A stretch of 64,000 nucleotides of DNA, from NCBI GenBank assembly GCA_030267565.1, contig BRXU01000002.1, positions 1,922,001-1,986,000 of the forward strand, in the 5' to 3' direction. The position numbers and the translations under genes are program-made. Below, one piece after another: positions 11,678 through 22,000 of this stretch. Position 1 is the stretch's first letter, and each line of letters opens with the position of its first letter. The DNA is from Pleodorina starrii (lineage: Eukaryota; Chlorophyta; Chlorophyceae; Chlamydomonadales; Volvocaceae). The notes under the pieces were generated by a model. That model searched no databases and was not told the DNA's origin. It saw nothing but the letters and a program-made list of their open reading frames with translations.

Positions 11678-12594
11678 GCCAATAAGATGATTTCAATTTG
11701 TCTGGTGCTGAAGTCAGCCGAGGTGGTCGAAATCACTTCAAAAAGTGACAACTGTGACACTCGCGGAAGTTGGTGCTCCATACGCTGATATAAATTACAC
11801 TTATTGGCATAATTGTAGTAAGAAATTTGTTCCGTTGTAATAACTTTGTTTTGGTGTGAAGCGTTTGCGGTTTCCTTTCTATTGCAGTACCAATAAGTGC
11901 CGTGATGCCCTCAGAAACGCCATTGAAACCCTCTCACGCAATGAAGGCGCCCGGCACCACAATATGATCAAAGTAGTTTGCATTTGTTAGCAAGGTATGT
12001 AGCTTCCATTTCCCTGTTAAGCCGTGACCTACATGACAGATCGCGACCCAGGCGTGCCGGCAGGTGCTCTAGGCTAAACATTTCAGAAAGATGATGGACA
12101 AGCGAAGATGGTGCACGCGGTTTCGGCGGGTGGTGTCCGACGTTCCGATGACCGCGGGGGTCGCCGGGCGCAGGCAGCACACAGGGTTTGACAAGGACCG
12201 TGGATTGCCTCCCGCGGATTCGCGCTACCGCCCACCCTATGCTGGTTCGATAATCGACTGCTTCCCAGCCCAGTTGGGAAGCCCGAACGGCTGCTCCTCT
12301 CCAAGCTACAGCACCATCACTGTGTCGCAGCGGTCACAGCGATTCCGATGATCACCCCAGCATACCGCAGATCATGCAATGGGCGCTGCTGGCCAAGACA
12401 CCAAGTCTCGATGACCGCAGTGTCCTCCTGTAAAACTTTCATACCAGCGTCTGTATTTAAACTTTTGTACGGCGTGAGTGGACTCACGCCGTACAGTCTG
12501 CTAATTCTCATTTGGATAGTTCGAGAGCACCGCGCCTGTACATTGTGATACATAAGCAGCACTGGAGCCGTGGAGCGTATATGGATTGTTATGA
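11678..12594. other. 5' flank of the minus-strand F-box/LRR gene; no gene seen
   Basis: This is relatively AT-rich DNA just upstream of the start codon at 11677. There are a few short ORFs with no recognisable family. Two hairpins occur: a small one near 12257-12280 (GCTTCCCA/TGGGAAGC) and a stronger one at 12467-12494. No convincing TATA element was seen. Confidence 0.4.
12467..12494. repeat. Perfect 13-bp-arm hairpin
   Basis: GTACGGCGTGAGT is followed after GG by its exact complement, ending ACGCCGTAC. It is flanked by TTTAAACTTTT on the left. It may be a transposon end or an unannotated small element; its function is unknown. Confidence 0.7.
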
Positions 12595-13520
12595 TTGCCG
12601 TCGATTAGCGTAGATGTGACCCCATGTAGTTGGCCGGATGTCGGTGTTGATTGTCGTACGCTTGCGCCCCAAGTCGCAAAGGCGGTTTCAGCTGTGGCTC
12701 GTGGTGGCCCCCCCGGAATCCGTCCCTGTGTGTGGGATGTTATGGCTTTGGCGGCCCTGGCGGCGCTGGAGCGTGGCCGCCAACGCATGTACCGGGGGGG
12801 TGCTCCCGCCGCCCCCCTTGCTCGGGCTCAGTTGGTCGGCGTTGATGCCGCGGTTGTTGCCGACTTCTGGGCCCGTGTCGCGTCATTCGCGGCCCTTGGA
12901 ACCGCGCCGGCTGGTTGGGAGACGGTCCCGGCGGATCACCCCTTCCTTGCCAGCCAGGCGGGCCGTGTTGTGTTTGTCGGCCCTCCGGACTCTGTCTCCC
13001 CTCCCGGCTCTCCCTGACGGTTTCGGCGGGAATGTTCCGTGAGCGCCTGTGTACTGCCCTGTGATTGTTTTTCCCCTTGCTTGCCGTGTGTGTGCTTGTC
13101 TCCGTCTCGGTGGGCCCCCTTGTCCCGGGGTTGGTCCGGGTTTTGGCAGGCCTGGTGGCGCGGCGGGCTCGGTGCTGGGGACCTGGTGGCCCCTCTCTTG
13201 TTTGTCTGGTTTGGTTCTTCTTGCGCTGATTGCGGCCAGTTGCCCTCTCTGTGCTGCCCTGTGTTTCTGGGGTTCTGCGTCCTGATTTTTTCCGCTTTGC
13301 GTGTCGTGCGGGCTTGGTACTGGTGGGCCTTGGAGGCTTTGCTTTCGGCACCCCTCCGTGGGTGCCCCTGGGGTAGGATGAAGAGTCCGTCTAGCCTGTA
13401 CGGCTAGCAACCGGTGTGGAAATTGGTTCCCCTTGTAATCCTTGCATGCAAAGGCACTCCGGCCTCGCCGGACAAATTTCACCAAATGCCTCGCTCGGGC
13501 GCACAATCTAGTATAGAGTT
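12595..13520 (+). mobile_element. 5'-truncated LINE (L1-type) remnant: end of the reverse-transcriptase ORF plus 3' UTR
   Basis: The frame 12595-13017 encodes a peptide with VWDVMALAALAALERGRQRM and ADFWARVASFAALGTAPAGW-ETVPADHPFL. The LINE fragment at 57.4-57.86 kb has the matching segments VWDIVVLAAMVALERGRQLL and AAFWERLRCF...THPFL. In volvocine L1 elements this is the extreme C-terminus of ORF2, after the Cys/His motif. A G/T-rich tail follows to about 13520, with the algal polyadenylation word TGTAA at 13434. Everything upstream of the C-terminus is missing, so the copy is dead on arrival. The exact ends are uncertain. Confidence 0.75.
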
Positions 13521-13904
13521 GTATAATGTATTAGAGTTGTTTGAGGCATAAGGTCTGAAACGGCACATAGGCAAACTTGATCGGCCCAGATTCACGGCTT
13601 CCCTTGCTGAGGCCACGCCGACGTCCAGAAGCCTTTTCGACTGGGCCGCCCCGCAGAGACTTTCATCCTATGCTAAATGGCATTCATAGGACCGGCAGAA
13701 GATGACTAGCGAGGTCTTGGGCTTGTTTCCGGGGTGGATGCCAACAACATTTTGGCTCGTATGGCCAAACTAAATCAAAGTAATTGATCACGCTGCCTCC
13801 AATGTCAAGGGTAAAATATTTTTGAATTATTGGCCGGGTTACTTTTCCCGCTTATGCTGGATTTACATGACAAGTTACGTTATCACTTTACAGGAAACGT
13901 GGTC
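13521..13904. other. Unassigned spacer
   Basis: This is AT-richer DNA without a recognisable ORF, RNA gene or repeat. The boundary with the repeat cluster at 13905 is sharp. Confidence 0.3.
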
Positions 13905-14036
13905 AGTAGCCGGCAGCGAAACTCATTCGGGAGTGCCGACCGTGGTGAGGGACCGGTGCGCTTGTAGGTCGTACTATTTTTGAAAATAGTACGGCACGCA
14001 TTCTCCAGCGCTGTTCCCGCGCACTCAGCTCATTCA
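13905..14036 (-). repeat. Partial third copy of the mobile sequence
   Basis: This matches the inner part of the adjacent left arm (about 14110-14232), from TAGCCGGCAGCGAAACTCAT to CGCTGTTCCCGCGCACT. It looks like a tandem partial duplication in the same orientation as that arm. Confidence 0.8.
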
Positions 14037-14782
14037 GCTCGGCCTGACCGACCACTGTGTCTTGTCGAGAAGCAGCAGCGCCTTGACAAGATCCATGTTG
14101 ACTTTGTGCAGTACTAGCCGGCAGCGAAACTCATTCGGGAGTGCCGATCGTGGTGAGGGACCGGTGCGCTTGTAGGTCGTACTATTTTGGAAAATAGTAC
14201 GGCACGCATTCTCCAGCGCTGTTCCCGCGCACTTATCATAAAAGGTATTCACATAACTGCCTGGCCTTGTATCGGTTCGTTATATGTGCCCCAGCAGCTT
14301 TGGTCACTTAGGCAGCTATTCATAGATGGACGTCACCACGCAAATTCTCTGAGCAAATACGCGTAGCACGGGATTGCATTAAACAAGCAGAGGACATCAA
14401 GGCCGTGCGTGATATAACACTCTTCGAGCTCTGCTTGTTTAATGCATCCCGTGCTACGCGTATTTGCTCAGAGAATTGCGTGGTGACGTCCATCTATGAA
14501 TAGCTGCCTAAGTGACCAAAGCTGCTGGGGCACATATAACGAACCGATACAAGGCCAGGCAGTTATGTGAATACCTTTTATGATAAGTGCGCGGGAACAG
14601 CGCGGGAGAATGCGTGCCGTACTATTTTCCAAAATAGTACGACCTACAAGCGCACCGGTCCCTCACCACGGTCGGCACTCCCGAATGAGTTTCGCTGCCG
14701 GCTAGTTCTGCATAAAGTCAACATGGATCTTGACAAGGCGCTGCTGCTTCTCGACAAGACACAGTGGTCGGTCAGGCCGAGC
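14037..14782. repeat. 0.75-kb near-perfect inverted repeat (head-to-head mobile sequence)
   Basis: The left arm 14037-14392 and right arm 14429-14782 are near-identical complements separated by a 36-base loop. They differ by a few substitutions and a one-base indel. Each arm contains the GTACTATTTTGGAAAATAGTAC-type small hairpin. Each ends outward in ATG (minus 14094; plus 14723) followed by MDLxKALLLLDKTQWSVRPS. The arrangement is what two copies joined at their 5' ends would give, or a foldback element. A further copy lies at 1811-2205. Confidence 0.85.
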
Positions 14783-14965
14783 TTCCGAGAGCCATGCCGC
14801 ACAACTTTAGTACAACCAATATGCAAACAATGAGCGCGATGAGACCGCCATCGAGGGCTTGGCGTACTCTGAGAACGAGCTCTCGCGCGATGAGGCCGAC
14901 CTCGGCGCGTCGGGTTCCATTATGGGCAACGACGCTCGCAGGCTTCGTCCTGAGGGTTTAACATC
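14723..14965 (+). pseudogene. Decayed N-terminus of a mobile-element protein
   Basis: From the ATG at 14723 the frame reads MDLDKALLLLDKTQWSVRPS... and stops near 14833. Another frame that is closed by TAG at 14808-14810 reopens immediately. It reads NNERDETAIEGLAYSENELS and then RDEADLGASGSIMGNDARRL, with codon use that looks coding, and is stopped again by about 15000. The pieces look like one acidic protein broken by indels. The family was not recognised; an acidic N-terminus occurs in some transposases, but that is only a guess. Confidence 0.4.
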
Positions 14966-15519
14966 GTGCTGGAGTGATATGACATGGGCGCTTTGACGTT
15001 ACCGCCTCAAAACATACTGTAGTGTGTACGGACCTCGCGCCAACAGAGATAACGTCCCCAAAACAGCCCATGTAAATTGGGATCCGTTTGGGCCTGCCAC
15101 TTTACATGTAAACGTGAGGTAACGTAACGTGTCATGTAAATTGGCTATTAGGACCGCACAGTCCCGGACGGACAGCCCATAGCTTTTCCCAGCCGCGGGG
15201 CCACAGCCGCGGGTACGGCACAGCCGCGGGGCCACAAGGGTGGTCCGACGCATCGCAGCCTACTAACGGGCTTTTGCGCCCCGTCCGGCCCCCCTTCGGC
15301 CACCCCCCCCCACACACACACTCACACCCCCCCTCCCTCCCTACTTCGCTCCCGCCCATCCGGAACATCTTGTTTTGCCTCACTACGACGGGTGTCATGG
15401 CACCTATATTACGGCTCTATTACGATTTTCAGGTGATATTGGCTTAGGCACCCATATGGTATTAATCGTGTATCCACCTTGACGGCAAACACAATATTCC
15501 ATACGCGCGTGGGTTGGAG

Positions 15520-15790
15520 GATGGGCACTGGAGAAGTCGAGTTGAGGGACCTCAGAGCCGGCCTGTACGTTTGGCTGATCCACATGATGAAGCAGAGTGC
15601 GGATCAGGTGCCAGCAGCTGCTGCAGCGGGGTCCAACTCGGCTGCACGGGCAGGCACGAGCGGCGCGAGTCCCCGGGGAAGGGCCGCAGCGCTCCCCACC
15701 AAGGCTGTCCAGCTCCGGCGCGACACCGCTGCATGGAAGAAATTCTACTTATCCCGATTCGAGTCAAAATGGGTCGCGTTCATTGAATGA
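15520..15790 (+). CDS. Small ORF of unknown function upstream of the large F-box/LRR gene
   Basis: An ATG at 15520 opens 90 codons: MGTGEVELRDLRAGLYVWLI, an Ala/Ser-rich middle, then TAAWKKFYLSRFESKWVAFI and E. The amphipathic start and basic/aromatic end look protein-like, but no family is recognised. It may be a terminal exon of a lost gene, or chance. It ends about 300 bases before the neighbouring start codon. Confidence 0.3.
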
Positions 15791-15869
15791 CGACGCGCCC
15801 ATTATTATTCGTCGTGCAGTGGAGGTACAGCAGGGTGGGATGGTGCATGGTGGAACGCACTGCACCCTG

Positions 15870-15876
15870 GTATAAA
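15870..15876 (+). promoter_or_regulatory. TATA-like element ahead of the large F-box/LRR gene
   Basis: GGTATAAACC lies about 220 bases upstream of the chosen ATG at 16093. It is the only good TATA-like word in that stretch. Assignment as a promoter is inferred from position. Confidence 0.35.
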
Positions 15877-16092
15877 CCAAATGGGATTTCAACTATTACA
15901 ACATCAAAGCTGTTGATGCAGAGCCGCTGCGCTTCGACTGCAATGCCACTGTATGACGACGTCATTCGGTATTTCTTACTCGTGTCGTGCCGATAGTGGC
16001 GAACGCCCGGAATTGTTAGGCTGGAGCAACTCTGATTGTTTTTAGAATTTAACATCTATCCTCTCTATCTGCTTCTCAGCAGTTCTCTCGCG

Positions 16093-19000
16093 ATGACAGA
16101 TCGCCGGCCCAAACATCCCAGACGTGGCGTGCACCCTGATTTAACTGAGCCAGACAATGAACATACTAGAGCCAAAGCTGTGGATTCGGCGTGTGATCTT
16201 CCGGTGGAGCTGCTGCAGGTGCGTTACGCGGAGCGCACGCGGAGGCGTAGCGCAGGCCCGATGAGGGCGAGTTGCTACTCGTGACCGGGGGAGGGGCCGG
16301 CAGCCGAGCGCGCAGTATATTCAGGCTCCTCGTCTTCACAGCTTTCACCGCTCACCCTACCCGGGCCCCCGGGCCCCAGCGCTCACAAGTTGCAACCTCC
16401 CCCCAACCCCTGCCCAGTTGCTTTCCCAGCGTGCAACAATCCTGAACACACGAACAATTGTGCTGAGGTGTGCTGAGGTCAGGACGCAACGCGCCTCGGC
16501 CCTCGAGGCGTGTTGTGCCGGATCCAATCGCCCCCGCAACCTTCACCTTCTGCCCGCCTCCCATATCAAGCGCCGCGCTGCTACCCCCCGCTCCCGCCCC
16601 GCGCCCACCACACCCCCTCACACGCCTCCCTCACACGCCTCCCTCACACGCCTCCCTCAGGCCATCGGCCGCTGCGTGCCGCCCCATCAGCGGGGCGCCA
16701 TGCGGCTGGTGTGCCGCAGCTGGTGCAACGCAATCTCCCAGGACGTGGTGCAGCTGCAGCTGCCGCTGGCGGCGCTGGCGCCGCCGCCCGCCTGGCAAGT
16801 CTCCCTGGCGCTAGGACCCGCGGCAGGGGCTTCGCTGCCAGCGGCGGCCGCGGCGGCTGCTTCGCCGCGTGAGGCCGCACTGAAGCGGCTCTTCGCCCAT
16901 TTCCCTGCCGCCCGGCACCTGGTGCTCCTGCACAACACCGTGCTGCCGCCACCGGCGGTGCAGGTGCGTGTGGCAGGGGTCGCATTTGGGTTTTATGCGT
17001 GTATGTTGGCCTTGAGAGGGGCTTGGGGTTGGAGGCGGCCTGCGGCAGGGCCCCCCTCCCCCTTCTTCACACGTACATACACACATACACATACCACCTG
17101 CCCTTGCGCCGTACCGCTCATCATCACACGCCGTTGTACGGCACTGCAGGCCGCACTGTCAGGCTTGCGCGTGCTGTGTCCTGCCGTACGCCACGTGGAG
17201 CTGCGCGACAGCGTCTCCTGGGAGCAGCCCGCGGAGCTGACCCCGCTGGTGGGGGCGGGGGCGGGGGCGGGAGCCGCGGCCGCGAACCCATTCGCAGCCG
17301 GCGGGGCGGGGGCAGCGTCGTCACCGGCAGCGGCGGCGGCAGCAGCGGCGGCGGGGACGGCGGTGGCGGCGGCGGCGGGCGCGTCTGAGGCGTCGCTTCG
17401 GGAGCTTACGGTGACGTACCTGGCCTCTCCGGATATGCAGCGAGTGGCGAGGAGGTGGTGAGTGGAGGTGGCGGAGGTGGAGGTGGTGGTGGCGGATGAA
17501 GGAAGGCAGTGTCGGAATATGGGTTGGGGTTGGACGGCGAGACGGGGGTAAAGTCAGACACATACCCGTGCACACACCCCTCCCCAAAATCCCCAACCAG
17601 GTTCAGCCGTGAGGTTGAGCGGCTGGTGTCCCCCGACTGGGCCCTGGAGCGGCTGCGGCTGCGGTGGCTGATGGGGGAGGCCCCGCGCGCCTTTTTCACA
17701 TCGCGGGGCTTCACGAGGTGGGTGGCTGGCTGGCTGGCTGGGTGGGTGGCTGGTGGGGCGGTGGGTTTCGTTCCTTGGCTGGCACGACGGGCGGGCGGGC
17801 GGGCTGGCTCAGGGAAGTAGGGAAGTAGGGGAGTAGGGTGTCAACGCACCAACGCTACCACCAGGATGGAGCCGCCCCTCACAGCGGCGCCCCAGGCAGC
17901 GGCAGCGGCAGCGGCAGTGGCAGCGGCAGCGGCAGCGGCAGTGTGGAGCGGCGGCTTGTTTGTCTGCTCAGGCCCACGTCCTGACATCCGCACAGGAGTA
18001 GGGTATCCAGTATGTACATGCCCCTGTGGTGACCCACGGATCGCTGCTCGTCTGTGTGGCACCCCCTACCGCTCCATGGCTGCTGCGTTCTGTGTACCTA
18101 CGTACCCTGTTCCCAATCCAACCCCACCTCACCCAACCCAACCCAACCCAACCCAACCCAACCCAACCCAACCCAACCCACCTCGCCCCACCGCGCGCAG
18201 GTGGGCCAACGCCCTGGCGGAGACGGCACCGGACCGACTGGGGCTGATTCAGGTCAGTGGGGCGGCCTGGAGGGCTACCCGGAGGGGGCCTGCGCACGGA
18301 GGGCCGGGAGCCCAGTCAGCTCTCCCCAGCCTGCCACCTAGCTTACCCGGCCAGGTTTCTCTTACCCTCCCCCCTGCCCCCTATACGTGGATAACCCTCT
18401 CTGCCCTCTCGCCTCGCTCGGGGGGCTGGTCGCTGCGACCAGATCCAACCCCGCCCTTCACTCTCCTAACCCGCCCCCCTTAACCCCCTTCCCTCCACAG
18501 CACCTGGAGTTCGCCTGGGCGGAGCTCTCAGACGGCTCCTTCGACAGGCCCACCGCCGCCGCCGCCACCGCCGCGGCCGCCGCCATGGCGCCGGCTCCGC
18601 CGCTGCCCCCCTGGATGCCGGAGCCCTACCAAGCCGCCCTGCCACCGCCGCCGCCGCCGCCAGGCCAGCCGGCGGAGCCGGCCGCCGCCATGAACCCCGC
18701 CATGGCGGCGATGGCGCTACTGGCGGGCCAGCCCGGGGAGGGGGATGCGGTGTTCCAGGCAGCGATGGACGGACAGTTGGCGGAGGAGGAGGCCGGACCC
18801 ACGGGTCTGGGACTGGCCGAGGGCGGCGACATGTGGAACCAGATGGGCACGCTGGCGGCGTCGGCGACGGCGGCGCTGGGGCTGCGCGGCGTTGGCGGCG
18901 GCGTTGGCGGCGGCGGGAGAGGGGGGCCGGCGGCGGCGGGGCCGCGGCCGGGGCTGCCGCTGGCTCTGTGCGCGTTCACGAACCTCAAGGTGAGGTGAGG

Positions 19001-22000
19001 AGGTGCGGAGGAGGTGAGGAGATGGGGAGGTCAATGTGTTGCATCGCACTCTTGATAGCAGCCTCTCCGCCCCTCCCGCCCCCGCCCCCGCCCCCGCCCC
19101 CGGCCCCGCCCCCGTCCCCGCCCCCCCTGCACAGACTCTGTCTCTGTGCTGCATGGCCAGCCAGGCCCCCGCCGACCACCTGCTGCGGCTGCTGCTGCGC
19201 TGTCGGCGGCTGGAGAAGCTGTCTCTGGTGCACCACGAGGCGTACGCCAGCTGGCCGCTGCGGCGGGTGCAGCCCGACCTGATGCAGGCGCTGGAGGCGG
19301 TGGTGAGGGGTAAGTTGAGGGGATTGTGGGTGGGCGGAAGTGGGTGGGTTGGCTGGGCTGGGCTGGGCTGGGCTGGGCTGGGCTGGGCTGGGCTGGGCTG
19401 GGCTGGGCTGGGCTGGGCTGGGCTGGGCTGGGCTGGGCTGGGCTGGGTACTTGGGCTGGGCTGGGCTGGGCTGGAGGCACCCGACGCCGCTGACCACCCG
19501 CCGCGTGTCCCTCCGCCGCCGCCACCTGGGCCTCGCAGAGGAGATCGGTGTGGAGTTCAACCTCCCCGCCAACCTCCCCGCCGCCGCCGGCCCTTCACCA
19601 TCCAGTCCGCCGCAAGCCGCAGCAGCGGCCGCCGGGCAGCTCGGCCGCTCCCCGCCCGCCGCAAAGCCACCCGCGGCCGGTGCCGGTGCCGCCGCCGGCA
19701 GCGGCGCCGCCGGCAACGGAAGCGGCGTTGCCTGGTGGCCTTCTCACCTGGTGCTCCGGCTGCGAGAGCTTCAGCTGCCCGCCACCCCGGCGCTTCTGGC
19801 GCTGCTGCACCTGCCGCGGCCGGCGCTGTCGCGGCTGGAAGTGCTGGACTTGCAGGTAGCGGGGTGGCGAGGATGACGGGGATGATGGGGTGATGGGGTT
19901 ACGGGGTGACAGAAATCGGTTTTTCTTCAAGAGCCGTCTCCCGACTCCTCCGCCTCTCGACTCCGGTTTGACTCCCTTTCCGCCCATTCGCCTCTTCGCC
20001 CATCCGGCCTTCCCGCCCCTTCTCCACAGGTCATCATGGCTCAGGCCATGGGGGGCCCTATGGGGACCAGCGACCAGGCTCTGGCGGGGACGGCGCGGCT
20101 GGCTGCGGCGCTGAGGGTGAGAGCGGCTGCTGCTGCTGCTGCTGTGGTGGTGGTGGTGGCGGTGGTGCGGGAGGGAAGGAGGGAGGGAAGGGGAGGTTGA
20201 TTTCAAGGATAGTCCGGAAGGGTGGAAGGGATGGGCCAACACCGCGCCCTGCCCGTCCGGGTGGGGAGGGTGAAAGCGCTGGCGGGCTGGCGCACGCGTA
20301 TATACAAACACACACACGCACGAGGTGGCCGTGCGCCCATGACCCACCCCGCCAGGAGTGCTGGGACTTCGCTCTTGTGCCATGTGTGCTTGGAAGGCGC
20401 GTTTGCGGGTCTGCTTGCTGGCTTGCCTCTTTGCTTGCTTGCTGATCCGGATCGGGGGGGGGCGAGCGTGCGCGCGCGCGAGCCTGTACGTTTATATGTG
20501 TGTGGCTGTGTGAATGTGCGCGAACCGTCCCACGGGTCGGCCCCACGCAGGCCGTTCGTGCCTCCGGCGCCCGCCTGCGCGACCTGTTCCTCAACAACGT
20601 GGACCTCAGTCCGCACCTGCTGGAGACGATCACGGAAATGGACTCCCTGGAGCAGGTACCGTACTTTGGGCGGTGCGGGTGTACGACTTGGGGGGTGGAC
20701 GGCGTGTGTGTTACGCGGCCGCGGGGCGCCGCTGTCAGCCGCTGTCGGCGGCTGGCTCTTCCTTCGCACCGGCGCCCGGCCGCGCCAACAACAAGCAACT
20801 AACCCTGCTAGTTAGGCCAACCGCCAACCGCCAACTGTCGCGCGCGCTGCCGGACACGCCTGCCGGACACGCGCCGCCGCCGCCGCCGCCGCCACGCCTA
20901 CGTCCCCCAACTCGCTCCCTTTCCCGCTGCTTCGTGCTTCGTGCTTGTGTGGTGCCTGGTGCTTGTGTTCTTATTGCTTATCTTGATCGCCCGGTTTCAC
21001 GCCCCGTCCACAGCTGCTGGTCTTCTCCGGCGTGCTCGTCTTGACGGACCGGGACCACGAGCCGGGCAGCAGCGACGGCGACGACGACGACAGCAGCAGC
21101 AGCAGCGACGACGACGATTTCGACGACGATGTCGATGTCGAGCACGAGATCGAGCACGAGGTCGACGACGACGATTTCGACGACGACGATTTCGGCGTCG
21201 GCGGCGGCGACGCGATGGGTGGCGGCCTCGACGGCCCCGACGGTGGCGGCGGCGGTCCCATGGACCCGGACATGGACTGGCACGACGTGATGTTCCCTCC
21301 CCAGGACGCCGTCGTCGTCGGCGGCGGCGGCGATGGCGGCGGCGATGGCGGCGGCGACGACGATAACCTCTCCCTGGCCCCGATCAATACGCATGACGGC
21401 GAGGATGACGTCGCAGTCGCAGTCGGAGGCGACCATCCAGAGGGATCGGAGCCGGGCGGTGGCGGCGGCGGTGGCGGCAGCGGCGGTGGCGGCAGCGGCG
21501 GTGGCGGCAGCGGCTCCGCCGCCGCCTCCAGTGCGGAACCTGCGCAGCTCGCAGTGGCGGACATCTCGGATCGCGCCGCACAGGCCTCGAGAGAACCGGC
21601 GCAGGCCAGCAGCAACACCGCTGCTGCCAGCGCAACAGCAGGAGCGGCAGGAGCGGGGACGGCAGCAGCAGGAGCGGCAGGCGCGGCGGGTGGTGGCACC
21701 GGTGACTGCTCACTGGCGTCGGAGCGAGGTCCAGGTACAGGCGGAGAAGGAGCCGGCAGCGGTGACCCGCGGGTCACAACGCAGGACGGCGCTTGCGCGG
21801 GTGCTTGCGCTGGCGGGGGGGCGGGCTCGGGCCCGGCGCCGATGGCCGTGGACGGCGCGCCGCGCCGGCCCTCGTGCGGCTTGCACCTCACGGCGGCGCT
21901 TGTGTTGGCCGCCAAGGCCGCCAGGGAACAGGGTAACGTGGAGGCGCAGAGGTGGCTGGCTGATGCCGTCACGGCGGCCACCCGCGCGCTTAAACCGAAG

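Noticed and set aside
12595..13017. Stand-alone hypothetical protein
   Set aside because: It is homologous to the tail of a second LINE fragment at 57.4-57.86 kb, so it is a retrotransposon remnant and not a host gene.
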